Shown here piece by piece: positions 7,973-15,754 of a stretch of DNA of 64,000 nt. Under the pieces are notes generated by a model, which did not search any database, was not told where the DNA came from, and saw nothing but the letters and a program-made list of their open reading frames with translations. Made by a program: the position numbers and the translations under genes. Source of the stretch: CAG-791 sp000431495 (lineage in GTDB: Bacteria > Bacillota > Clostridia > Lachnospirales > Lachnospiraceae); assembly GCA_052117605.1 (NCBI GenBank), contig JBQKIT010000004.1, one strand, 5' to 3'. Position 1 is the first letter of the stretch; every line of letters starts with the position of its first letter.

Positions 7973-9226
7973 TCACGGATGGCAGCGACCGCAGGGATCG
8001 TATCCATCGGCGATGATCTGATCCCTCGATTCGGTAACAATTTTTTTATTCTTCTCCTTCATCTGCGACACACTGGAGCAGTCCGGATCATGGAACTTAT
8101 GTGTATTGGTATTCAGAACATAGGTCTTTTCTGCAGAAGAATCCGATGCTACGGCCTTGTCGGCACTTGAAACAGCCTTGTTCTTCTGGCCGGTCTCGTC
8201 CTTCTGGCCAGGGCCTGCATTGCCCAGAGTATTGATATCGGCATTCCTTTCTGTCTGAAAGGTTACCTTTTTCCCGTCGCTGACAGCCGTGATGGTACCC
8301 TGCAGGTCGGTCCGGCAGGTTTTCACATCGGCATCGCGGAGTCTGGACAGGACGGCCTCGGTTGGGTGTCCGTAGGTGTTGTCTGCACCGACGGAAATGA
8401 CGGCATATTGCGGGTTGACGGTGCGAAGGAACAGGTAGGAGGTTGAGGTGTCGGAGCCGTGATGTCCAACCTTCAGGACCGTGCTCTCAAGGTCATAGCC
8501 GGATTCCAGGAGCTCCTGTTCCTCCTCCCGCTCCGCGTCTCCGGTAAACAGGAAGGAGGTATCGCCGAAGGTGACCTTCAGGACGATGGACGAATTGTTG
8601 CCCTCGGCCTGCGGATCTGTGGGACCGAGAATTCTGACCTGTGCACCTCCGAGAGAGAATTCATCGCCTGCTTTTGGAACGGTGATGGATTTCCCCTGTT
8701 TCTTCAGGTATTTGACAAAGCTCTGAAAGGTTTTGGTGGTTCCGGAGGTGACCGGGCAATAGGCCGTGCCCACCTTTGCATAATTCAAGGCACCGGGCAG
8801 CCCTCCGATGTGGTCGGCGTCTGTGTGCGTTGCAACCATGACGTCAAGATAGGAAATCTGATTCTTCTCCAGCCAGGAATATATATAGGAGGAGGCCTTT
8901 GCCTTTCCGCCGTCAATCATCATGGTCTGTCCGCCGCACTGCAGAACAGCGGCGTCTCCCTGTCCGACATCCAGAAAGGTGACGGTGAGAAGCTCCTTCT
9001 GCTCTCCGGAAGAAGATTTCGCAGATTGAGAGACGGATGCTGTATGTTCTGCTGCCTGTATCGATGTGATATTCGGTGCGGTATGGCCTGAATTCGAGAG
9101 AACAGAAGCTGATGCCAGCAGGAGAAAAAACGTCAGAAGCAGAGAACCAATTCGTCCGGAACGGTTTTTCCACGGGATTCTATTCATGTAAAGATACGCT
9201 TTCTGTGTTTGAGATGTATTCATCAT
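7973..9226 (-). CDS. Exported ComEC-like metallo-beta-lactamase-fold hydrolase
   Basis: The 417-residue protein has a hydrophobic N-terminal segment (about residues 26-46) that acts as a signal peptide or anchor, then the metallo-beta-lactamase fold of the ComEC/Rec2 C-terminal type: FLDVGQGDA at 85-92, the metal motif HTDADH at 134-139, FTGDAE near 227-232, GHHGS at 254-258 and GHP at 286-288. A low-complexity linker follows. The C-terminal 55 residues carry a small cysteine module (HDPDC and CGRC), found at the ends of several clostridial proteins of this kind. No competence channel is fused, so it is a stand-alone extracellular hydrolase, perhaps a nuclease or phosphodiesterase. No strong ribosome-binding site decides between the starts at 9226 and 9187. 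Confidence 0.85.
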   Translation of the reverse strand: MMNTSQTQKAYLYMNRIPWKNRSGRIGSLLLTFFLLLASASVLSNSGHTAPNITSIQAAEHTASVSQSAKSSSGEQKELLTVTFLDVGQGDAAVLQCGGQTMMIDGGKAKASSYIYSWLEKNQISYLDVMVATHTDADHIGGLPGALNYAKVGTAYCPVTSGTTKTFQSFVKYLKKQGKSITVPKAGDEFSLGGAQVRILGPTDPQAEGNNSSIVLKVTFGDTSFLFTGDAEREEEQELLESGYDLESTVLKVGHHGSDTSTSYLFLRTVNPQYAVISVGADNTYGHPTEAVLSRLRDADVKTCRTDLQGTITAVSDGKKVTFQTERNADINTLGNAGPGQKDETGQKNKAVSSADKAVASDSSAEKTYVLNTNTHKFHDPDCSSVSQMKEKNKKIVTESRDQIIADGYDPCGRCHP

Positions 9227-9376
9227 AACGCGGAAGGCGGTATCTGTCTACAAAAAATCGAACGAGCGTTCGACTTGCCTGGAGAAGAGTTCAAGGGAAA
9301 ACAAAATCTGAAGTGAAACAGAAAGGAAAGCAGGAGAAAGGAAAGTAAAATGGAGAAAGGAAAGTAAAATAAATGA

Positions 9377-9407
9377 GGCAGTCAATTTCGGTTCCCAATT
9401 GACTGCC
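9377..9407 (-). terminator. Perfect 11-bp hairpin, likely minus-strand terminator
   Basis: GGCAGTCAATT (9377-9387) pairs with AATTGACTGCC (9397-9407) around a 9-nt loop. On the minus strand it is followed by a T-rich run (TTTATTTTACTTT), which fits termination of leftward transcription. Confidence 0.6.
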
Positions 9408-9457
9408 CCTTATGAAATAAAGCGATTAATCTGCATGTTGCGCATCCTCTCTTTCTT

Positions 9458-9643
9458 TCATTCTGTATTCTGTTGTGTGAAGATAACTAGTACATTGGAT
9501 TGTCCTCTGGTAAGATCTTCTTCGATACTTCCTTTACTATGGATGTGGAACCTTACCTCTTCATTGGTCTGTACCTCTTTTCTTTTGTTGATTTTATGAT
9601 AACCGAAGAGTTGCAATGTGTCAACCAATATAAAGAGCAACAT
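9458..9643 (-). CDS. Possible small protein of 61 residues
   Basis: A 61-codon frame begins with a hydrophobic stretch (MLLFILVDTLQLFGYH) and continues with charged residues to a stop at 9458; the hairpin terminator at 9407-9377 lies 50 bp downstream in the right orientation. The area is more A+T-rich than its surroundings. There is no clear ribosome-binding site and I recognise no family. It may be a small membrane protein or the remnant of a larger gene. The 490-bp stretch between the two metallo-hydrolase genes contains nothing else I can support. Confidence 0.3.
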   Translation of the reverse strand: MLLFILVDTLQLFGYHKINKRKEVQTNEEVRFHIHSKGSIEEDLTRGQSNVLVIFTQQNTE

Positions 9644-9716
9644 GCAAATAATCAGAATATACGTAATAAACAGCTTAATTCAGAAACAATAGAGAGAATA
9701 AAAGAAGGGCGGAGAC

Positions 9717-10541
9717 ATGAAGCTGACGATGCTTGGAACCGGAAACGCAGTTGTGACAGAGTGCTACAATACCTGCTTTGTCCTGGAGGACGAAGAACGG
9801 GCGCAGGAGGATCGGTATTTTCTTGTGGACGGAGGCGGCGGAAACGGCCTCCTTCATCAGTTGACGGAGGCCGGTATTTCCTGGAAGGATATCCGCGTGA
9901 TGTTCCTGACACACCGCCATCTGGATCATCTGATGGGGATGATCTGGATGCTTCGGATGATTCTTCAGAATATGCAGCGCGGGAACTACGAGGGGGAGGC
10001 GGTCATTTATGGTCATGATGAGGTGATCGCGCTTCTCCGGGAGATGGCGGAGAAGCTTCTTACGAAGAAGGAATGTGCCTTTCTGGATAAGAGACTGCAT
10101 CTGGTTGAGGTGAAGGACGGTGAGGAGAAGACGATTCTCGGACGAAGGGTGACGTTCTTCGACATTCATTCGACCAAGGCGAAGCAGTTTGGCTTCTGCA
10201 TGGAGTTGGAGGCAGGGGAGAATGGAAGAAAACTTACCTGCTGCGGGGACGAGCCTTACAACGAGTGCGAGAGGAGCTATGCGGAAGGAGCAGACTGGCT
10301 TCTTCTGGAGGCTTTCTGCCTGCATTCACAGGCTGATATTTTCAAGCCCTATCAGAAGAACCACTCCACGGCAGCGGATGCGGCGAAGCTTGCGGAGGAG
10401 CTTGGGGCCAAAAATGTGATCCTTTATCACACGGAGGATCGGAATCTTAAGGAACGGAAACAGCTATACACCGAAGAGGGAAGAAATTATTTCCACGGGA
10501 ATCTTCTCGTCCCGGAGGATCTGGAGGTCATCCTGCTGTAG
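9717..10541 (+). CDS. RNase Z-like metallo-beta-lactamase-fold hydrolase
   Basis: The 274-residue protein begins MKLTMLGTGNA, typical of the RNase Z/ElaC branch of the metallo-beta-lactamase fold. The metal motif THRHLDH is at residues 65-71, followed by FDIHSTKAKQFGF, CGDEPYNE near 190 and a C-terminal YHTED. The NHST sequence near 225 and the missing exosite arm suggest it is not the housekeeping tRNase Z. Such proteins cleave phosphodiester or other ester bonds with two zinc ions in the cytoplasm. GGGCGGAG lies just upstream of ATG 9717. It is a single gene; substrate unknown. Confidence 0.8.
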   Translation: MKLTMLGTGNAVVTECYNTCFVLEDEERAQEDRYFLVDGGGGNGLLHQLTEAGISWKDIRVMFLTHRHLDHLMGMIWMLRMILQNMQRGNYEGEAVIYGHDEVIALLREMAEKLLTKKECAFLDKRLHLVEVKDGEEKTILGRRVTFFDIHSTKAKQFGFCMELEAGENGRKLTCCGDEPYNECERSYAEGADWLLLEAFCLHSQADIFKPYQKNHSTAADAAKLAEELGAKNVILYHTEDRNLKERKQLYTEEGRNYFHGNLLVPEDLEVILL

Positions 10542-10553
10542 AACAGTATAAAA

Positions 10554-10583
10554 TGGACAAAAAATTCTGCATCAGGCTATAAT
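10554..10583 (+). promoter_or_regulatory. Strong sigma-A-type promoter P1
   Basis: TGGACA (10554-10559), an 18-bp spacer and a perfect TATAAT (10578-10583). It would give a transcript beginning near 10590 and reading into the small ORF at 10628. Confidence 0.6.
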
Positions 10584-10627
10584 AATATGCGATTTTGCCT
10601 TATTTAAAGTAAAGCAGGGGGACATAT

Positions 10628-10717
10628 ATGATTCGGGCTGCGGACTTTCGGATCGGCTTCTCTCCCAGGTCATCCGGAAGGAAGCCGTGGAATCTGAAAA
10701 TCGTAGAAGAGGGTTGA
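10628..10717 (+). CDS. Possible 29-residue leader peptide or small protein
   Basis: ATG 10628 follows a purine-rich site (AGCAGGGGGA) at a suitable distance and opens a 29-codon frame, arginine-rich and ending KIVEEG, with a TGA at 10715-10717. It lies between promoter P1 (10554) and the terminator at 10768, upstream of the D-2-hydroxyacid dehydrogenase gene. Position suggests a leader peptide or an independent small protein. There is no run of one amino acid as in classical attenuators. Chance cannot be excluded at this length. Confidence 0.35.
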   Translation: MIRAADFRIGFSPRSSGRKPWNLKIVEEG

Positions 10718-10742
10718 CTTCGGAAACGAAAGGGTCTATAAC
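10714..10742 (+). promoter_or_regulatory. Sigma-A-type promoter P2
   Basis: TTGACT (10714-10719), a 17-bp spacer and TATAAC (10737-10742). Its -35 overlaps the stop codon of the small ORF. Transcription would begin near 10749, only about 20 bp before a strong terminator. Confidence 0.65.
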
Positions 10743-10767
10743 AACAACTATCGAATTTGAGGACAAA

Positions 10768-10805
10768 GGGGTCCGGACACAATGGTGGTGTCCGGGCCCC
10801 TTTTT
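10768..10805 (+). terminator. Strong intrinsic terminator or attenuator
   Basis: GGGGTCCGGACAC (10768-10780) pairs over 13 positions with GTGTCCGGGCCCC (10788-10800) around a 7-nt loop and is followed by TTTTT (10801-10805). It stands 52 bp before the dehydrogenase start codon, so it either ends a short RNA from P1/P2 or attenuates the downstream operon. Confidence 0.85.
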
Positions 10806-10856
10806 GCGTAGTCAGGAAGGCTGCGTGTCCGAAGAAAACATCGGAGGAAGGAATCC

Positions 10857-11867
10857 ATGTATAAGGCAGTCATGTACGGTCTCCGACCGGATGAGGTGCC
10901 GCTTCTTCAGAAGGAGCTGGAGGAGCTCCGAAGGAGAGGACAGGAGCTGGAAATCATCACAACACCGGAGTATCTGACAAAGGACAACACTTCACTGGCA
11001 GAGGGTGCAGATGCCGTTCTGATTGTAGCGGCCTGCAGGATCACGGAGGAGGTTGCGGAAGGACTTCACCGGGCAGGAGTCCGGTACATTCTGACGCGAT
11101 CGACCGGTTTTGATCAGATCAGCAGAGAGGCCATTCGGAAATTCGGCATCCGGGCAGCCAATGTCCCGGTGTACAGCACCAATGCGGTGCCGGAATTTAC
11201 GGTTCTTCTGATGCTGTCACTCGTCCGGAAGTGGAAAACGATGGAGAAGAAGCTTTCCCATCAGGATTTCACACTGCAGGGCGTGCAGGGAAAAGAGCTT
11301 GGCTCCATGACGCTTGGTCTGTTCGGAACGGGGAAGCTCGGAATCAAAACAGCAGAAATTCTTCATGCAATGGGCTGCACCATTCTTGCCAGCTCGCCGC
11401 ATGAGAAGGAAGAAGCAAAGCCCTATGTGACCTATACGACGCAGGATGAGGTATTCCGGAAGGCGGATCTTTTGTTTTTCCACTGCGTCCTGAACGATGC
11501 GACGAGACAGATGGTAAACCGTGAGAGCATCGCGAAGATGAAGGATGGTGTGTATCTTGTCAACACGGCGCGGGGCGGTCTGGTGGACTTCGAGGCCGTT
11601 CTGGATGGCCTGAAGAGTGGAAAGATCGCAGGTTTTGCCAGCGATGTCTATGACAAGGAGGCTCCGTTCATCCGCAAGGATCTGACCGGTGAGAAGCTGG
11701 AGGATCCGGTTCTGGCAGAGCTTTTGAGCAGAGAGGACGTGATCCTCACGCCGCATGTGGCATTTTTCACCGAAACCAGTGTTTCCAATCTGATTCGTCT
11801 CTCGCTGGAGAGCCTGATCGAATTCGAAACCACCGGGGAGTGCGAGCGGGAAGTGTACCGCACATAA
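10857..11867 (+). CDS. D-isomer-specific 2-hydroxyacid dehydrogenase (D-lactate dehydrogenase-like)
   Basis: The 336-residue enzyme has the two-domain layout of the family: a split catalytic domain and an NAD-binding domain with GTGKLG at 157-162. Catalytic residues are visible as R239 (NTARGG), E268 (DKEAP) and H300 (LTPHVAF), with numbering close to D-lactate dehydrogenases. It reduces 2-oxoacids to D-2-hydroxyacids with NADH in the cytoplasm. GGAGGAAGG lies 6 bases before ATG 10857. It heads a run of four same-strand genes with an NhaC antiporter, an aminotransferase and an AEC carrier, so it may act on the oxoacid made by the aminotransferase. Pyruvate, 2-ketoisocaproate or phenylpyruvate are possible substrates. 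Confidence 0.88.
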   Translation: MYKAVMYGLRPDEVPLLQKELEELRRRGQELEIITTPEYLTKDNTSLAEGADAVLIVAACRITEEVAEGLHRAGVRYILTRSTGFDQISREAIRKFGIRAANVPVYSTNAVPEFTVLLMLSLVRKWKTMEKKLSHQDFTLQGVQGKELGSMTLGLFGTGKLGIKTAEILHAMGCTILASSPHEKEEAKPYVTYTTQDEVFRKADLLFFHCVLNDATRQMVNRESIAKMKDGVYLVNTARGGLVDFEAVLDGLKSGKIAGFASDVYDKEAPFIRKDLTGEKLEDPVLAELLSREDVILTPHVAFFTETSVSNLIRLSLESLIEFETTGECEREVYRT

Positions 11868-11978
11868 GAGCAAAATAAATTATAAGCTGAAAGCAATGGC
11901 GCTTTCTTTTCAGAGGGCGCCGTCTGTGTATGTCCGGAAGGCCCTTCTGATCGGAAAGCGGAGGAAGGAGCACATAAA

Positions 11979-13475
11979 ATGAGTACACAGAAAAAAGAAG
12001 CAGCAGAAACAAAGAAAACAGAACTGCGGACACAGGCAACCTTGAAGGAGTCCCTGGTGCTGATGGCAGCAGTCATCGCCTGGCTGGTGGTGTGCGTGCG
12101 GAGCGGCGCAAGTCTTGCGATTCCGATGCTCTGCACATGGGCGATTATTTTCGGGTTCTGTAAGATTCGCAGCATTGATTACGGCAAGGTTCAGACAGCG
12201 ATGTTTGATGCTATCCGTTCCGCACTTGGCGCCATCCTGATTCTTCTGGTGGTCGGCGTGATGGTCGGTACCTGGATTGCCTCCGGAACAATTCCTGCTA
12301 TTATCTATGTTGGTCTTAAGCTGATCAATCCGCAGGTGTTCCTTCTGTGCGCACTGATCATCTGCTCCCTTCTGTCGCTGGCAACCGGTACCTCCTACGG
12401 AAGTGCAGGATCAGCCGGAATTGCCATGATGGCAATCGGTGAGGCAATGGGCATTCCGGTCGGCATGACGGCAGGTGCCGTTCTCTGCGGCGCACTGTTC
12501 GGAGATAAGCTTTCCCCGTTCTCGGATACCACGAACATGGCACCTGCGATGGCGGGCGGCGAGCTTTTCAAGCACATCAAGTCGATGCTGTACACCACGA
12601 TTCCCACATATGTAATCAGCGGTGTTCTGTTCACAATTCTCGGCCTTCGTTATGGCAGTGCAAACTATGATCCGACCCTGATCAACGAGACCTGTGAAGG
12701 AATCCGTGCAAACTTCAACATTTCCCCGCTGACGATGATTCCGGTCGCTGTCGTGATTGTCCTTCTGATGTTTAAGGTGGATGCGGTTCCTGCCATCCTT
12801 CTTGGCGGCATTGCAGGTCTGATCGCTGCCATCCCGCTTCAGGGACAGAACCTGGTGGATATGCTCGGAATTGCATACAACGGTTTTGCGATTGAGTCCG
12901 GAAATGAACTGATTGACAAGCTTCTGAACAGAGGCGGCATTACCTCGATGACCTCTACGGCTTATGTCATGATCTTTGCGGTTGGTCTTGGCGGCGCACT
13001 GGAGAGCCTTGGAGTTCTTCGTCATCTGACTGATCCTGTTGTTTCCAAAATCCGCAGCATTCCTCAGCTCGTTGGCTCTACTCTGATTGTCTCTTATGCC
13101 TGCGGCATGATCGGCTGCACGATGGCAATGGATCACGTTTTGACCGGTAAGATTATGGCTCCTGTTTATAAGGAGAAGGGAGTTGCTCCGGAGGTTCTTT
13201 CCAGAACCATGGAGGATTGCGGCACGGTAGGTGCTGTTCTGTATCCGTGGCACACCTCCAGCATTTATTTCTGCGGCGTCCTTGGCGTAACCTATCTGCA
13301 GTATCTGCCTTATGCATTCATGAGCTACCTGGCACCTGTGGCAGCCATGCTCTGCGCACTGACCGGATTCGGAATCTTTTACTCCAATCGTGAGCTGGCG
13401 CGTAAGTCCTTTGCAAAGCTTCCCGGAGAAGCCAAGGTACCTGCTGGGGAGAAGCCTGTGGCAGGAACGGTCTGA
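11979..13475 (+). CDS. NhaC-family Na+/H+ antiporter
   Basis: The 498-residue membrane protein has about twelve predicted helices and NhaC-family hallmarks, including the GTSYGSAGSAGIAMMAIGEAMG segment (seen in pieces near 130-150), the LFGDKLSPFSDTTN motif near 170-182, and a conserved DCGTVGAVLYPWHTS stretch near 415. The family includes NhaC antiporters and MleN, which couples malate uptake to lactate export. The start ATG 11979 has GGAGGAAGGAG upstream. The neighbours (hydroxyacid dehydrogenase, aminotransferase) suggest a role in organic-acid or ion balance, but the ion or acid moved cannot be decided. Confidence 0.88.
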   Translation: MSTQKKEAAETKKTELRTQATLKESLVLMAAVIAWLVVCVRSGASLAIPMLCTWAIIFGFCKIRSIDYGKVQTAMFDAIRSALGAILILLVVGVMVGTWIASGTIPAIIYVGLKLINPQVFLLCALIICSLLSLATGTSYGSAGSAGIAMMAIGEAMGIPVGMTAGAVLCGALFGDKLSPFSDTTNMAPAMAGGELFKHIKSMLYTTIPTYVISGVLFTILGLRYGSANYDPTLINETCEGIRANFNISPLTMIPVAVVIVLLMFKVDAVPAILLGGIAGLIAAIPLQGQNLVDMLGIAYNGFAIESGNELIDKLLNRGGITSMTSTAYVMIFAVGLGGALESLGVLRHLTDPVVSKIRSIPQLVGSTLIVSYACGMIGCTMAMDHVLTGKIMAPVYKEKGVAPEVLSRTMEDCGTVGAVLYPWHTSSIYFCGVLGVTYLQYLPYAFMSYLAPVAAMLCALTGFGIFYSNRELARKSFAKLPGEAKVPAGEKPVAGTV

Positions 13476-13536
13476 GGACGGAATGCATTGCGGAACAGAA
13501 TAAAAAGAAAAGAATAAAAAGAAAAGAAGAGGATAT

Positions 13537-14730
13537 GTGATGAAACAGGATTTTGATTTGCTTGCGGGGGCGGAGCACCTTGCCGATGTTCCGGTTTCCG
13601 GGATTCGTACCATTATGAACAAGGCGGCAGCACTTCGCGCGAAGGGACATGACGTGATTCCCTTCAGCGCTGGTGAGCCCAGTTTCAACACGCCGGAGCC
13701 CATCGCACAGGCGACCATCAAGGCGCTGAATGCGCATATGACACATTACCCGGCTAACTGGGGACAGCTTTCCCTTCGGAAGGCGATTGCGGAGAAGGTA
13801 AAAAAGGACATCGGGGTCAGCTATGATCCGGAAACCGAAATTCTGGTTACCTGCGGAGGTGCAGAGGGACTGAATGACTGCATCTGTTCTGTCGTGGATC
13901 CGGGAGATGAGGTTATTATTTTCAAGCCGGCCTTTATCAACTATGAAGCGTTGGTGAAGGAATGCGGCGGCAAGGTGATTGATGTCAATCTGAAGCCGGA
14001 GAATGGCTTTGAGATCAGCATTTCAGATGTGGAGGCCGTCATTACGGAGAAAACAAAGCTTCTGGTTCTCAATTCTCCGAACAACCCGACCGGTGTGGTA
14101 TATGGAAGGTCACAGCTTGCAAAGCTGTGCGAGCTTGCGGTAAAGCATAACTTCCTGATTCTGTCCGATGAGATGTACAGCAGCCTGACCTATGACGGCG
14201 CGAAGTTTTATTCGGTGGCATCCTTCCCTCATATGAAGGAGCGGTGCCTGATCGTCAATGGTTTCTCCAAGACCTACGCGATGACGGGCTGGCGTCTTGG
14301 TTATGTCACAGGGCCTGCAAAGCTGATGCCGGTTCTGGTGAAGCATCACCAGTACGTGACGACTTCGATCACAACCTTTATTCAGGAGGGGGCAGCAGAA
14401 GCGATGAACCTTCCGGAGACCATGAAGGATGTGGAGGCGATGCACGACGAGTTTGCCAGGAGACGCAAGCTCATGATGGAGGGTCTGGACCGCATCCCGA
14501 AGCTTTCGTACGTGGCGCCGCACGGAGCCTTTTACATCATGGTGGATGTCAGCAAAACCGGCATGACAGGCGAGGAGTTTGCGGAAAAGCTTCTTTATGA
14601 GAAGTACGTGGCAACGGTTCCTGCCGTCTGCCTCGGAAGCCACTGCGGAGATTTTGTCCGCTTCAGCTTCGCAGCAGATGAGGAGAAGATTCGTGAGGGA
14701 CTGAAGAGAATAGAAGAATTCCTGAAATAA
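13537..14730 (+). CDS. PLP-dependent aminotransferase, class I/II (aspartate aminotransferase-like)
   Basis: The 397-residue enzyme is a fold-type I aminotransferase. It shows FSAGEPSFNTP at 42-52, NSPNNPTG at 179-186, the aspartate of LSDEMYS at D210, and the PLP lysine K244 in GFSKTYAMTGWRLGY. It belongs to the subgroup annotated as aspartate or aromatic aminotransferase in Firmicutes. Together with the upstream D-2-hydroxyacid dehydrogenase it could turn an amino acid into a D-2-hydroxyacid. It follows nhaC by 61 bp on the same strand and is followed by a weak terminator hairpin. Confidence 0.9.
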   Translation: MMKQDFDLLAGAEHLADVPVSGIRTIMNKAAALRAKGHDVIPFSAGEPSFNTPEPIAQATIKALNAHMTHYPANWGQLSLRKAIAEKVKKDIGVSYDPETEILVTCGGAEGLNDCICSVVDPGDEVIIFKPAFINYEALVKECGGKVIDVNLKPENGFEISISDVEAVITEKTKLLVLNSPNNPTGVVYGRSQLAKLCELAVKHNFLILSDEMYSSLTYDGAKFYSVASFPHMKERCLIVNGFSKTYAMTGWRLGYVTGPAKLMPVLVKHHQYVTTSITTFIQEGAAEAMNLPETMKDVEAMHDEFARRRKLMMEGLDRIPKLSYVAPHGAFYIMVDVSKTGMTGEEFAEKLLYEKYVATVPAVCLGSHCGDFVRFSFAADEEKIREGLKRIEEFLK

Positions 14731-14775
14731 GGATTCCGGTCTGTCCGGCAAAATGATCCGATATGGAACAATTGC

Positions 14776-14808
14776 AAAGCCTTCCCGGAAACGGGCGGGC
14801 TTTGTTTT
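14776..14808 (+). terminator. Partial terminator between the aminotransferase and AEC genes
   Basis: AAAGCC (14776-14781) and CCCG (14784-14787) pair with CGGG (14792-14795) and GGCTTT (14798-14803) around a GAAA loop, with TTTGTTTT following. Only 26 bp before the next start codon, it may give partial termination. Confidence 0.55.
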
Positions 14809-14833
14809 ACGATGAGGAAGGAGAAGACTGGAA

Positions 14834-15754
14834 ATGCTTTCGGAAATGCTGCAGCTGATGGGAGAGATGCTGCTTTTGATGGTAACGGGGCTGGTGATCC
14901 GGCAAATCGGAATGGTAACGAATGAGGGGAGAAAATGCCTGACGGATCTCATCCTGTATGTCATTCTTCCCTGCAATATTGTGCGTGCCTTTGTGAATGA
15001 GGAAGGCAGCGTAGCCGGCATCGGCAGTGCGTTGGGGCTGGTGCTTCTGATTTCTGTCCTGATTCAGATCCTGTGCACCATCATCGGATATGTCTGCTAC
15101 CGCATGATGAACGAGGGAGAGAAGCAGGTATTCCAGTATGCAACGGTCTGCTCCAATGCAGGATTTATGGGAAATCCTCTGACAGAGGCTGTCTTCGGGG
15201 ATATGGGACTTTTATATGCGTCGATTTATCTGATTCCGCAGCGGATTGTCATGTGGACGGCGGGAGTGTCGTATTTTAACCGGGGATCGAGCCGGAAGGG
15301 CCTGCTGAAAAAGGTGCTGGTGCATCCCTGCATGATTGCAGTTTACATCGGTCTGTTTCTGATGCTGACGGGGATCCCGCTTCCCGGCTTTATGGATAAG
15401 ACGGTTTCGGCGCTTTCCTCCTGCACGACGGCGATGACGATGGTTTATATCGGAACCATTCTGTCGGATGTGGACTGGAAGACAATTGTGACAGGGAAGC
15501 AGCTTTACTTTTCTGTGATGAGGCTGGTGATCATTCCGCTCATCGTATGGCTTCCCTGCAGATTCCTTCAGGTGGATCCGCTTATTACCGGTGTGTCGGT
15601 CTTTCTGGCAGCGATGCCGGCAGGATCGACGACGTCGCTTCTTGCAGCCAAATATGGGGCGGATGCGGATTCCGCCGCCAAATGTGTGGTTCTCAGCACG
15701 GCTTTGTCTGTGATTACCGTGCCGGTATGGGGGCTTTTACTTGGAGGAATCTGA
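14834..15754 (+). CDS. AEC (auxin efflux carrier) family transporter
   Basis: The 306-residue protein has ten predicted helices in the AEC family plan, with LILYVILPCNIVRAF near 38-53, a CSNAGFMGNPLTEAVFG segment near 108-124 and PLIVWLPCRF in the second half. AEC members of Firmicutes often carry malate, lactate or other organic acids, or amino acids. Its place after the D-2-hydroxyacid dehydrogenase, antiporter and aminotransferase suggests export of the hydroxyacid product. Its stop overlaps the 3' end of the convergent SGNH gene by 18 bp. ATG 14834 follows GATGAGGAAGGAG. Confidence 0.88.
   Translation: MLSEMLQLMGEMLLLMVTGLVIRQIGMVTNEGRKCLTDLILYVILPCNIVRAFVNEEGSVAGIGSALGLVLLISVLIQILCTIIGYVCYRMMNEGEKQVFQYATVCSNAGFMGNPLTEAVFGDMGLLYASIYLIPQRIVMWTAGVSYFNRGSSRKGLLKKVLVHPCMIAVYIGLFLMLTGIPLPGFMDKTVSALSSCTTAMTMVYIGTILSDVDWKTIVTGKQLYFSVMRLVIIPLIVWLPCRFLQVDPLITGVSVFLAAMPAGSTTSLLAAKYGADADSAAKCVVLSTALSVITVPVWGLLLGGI

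Noticed and set aside
10687..10977. 96-codon frame across the leader terminator
   Set aside because: It runs through the terminator and out of frame into the dehydrogenase gene; the latter has the good start site.
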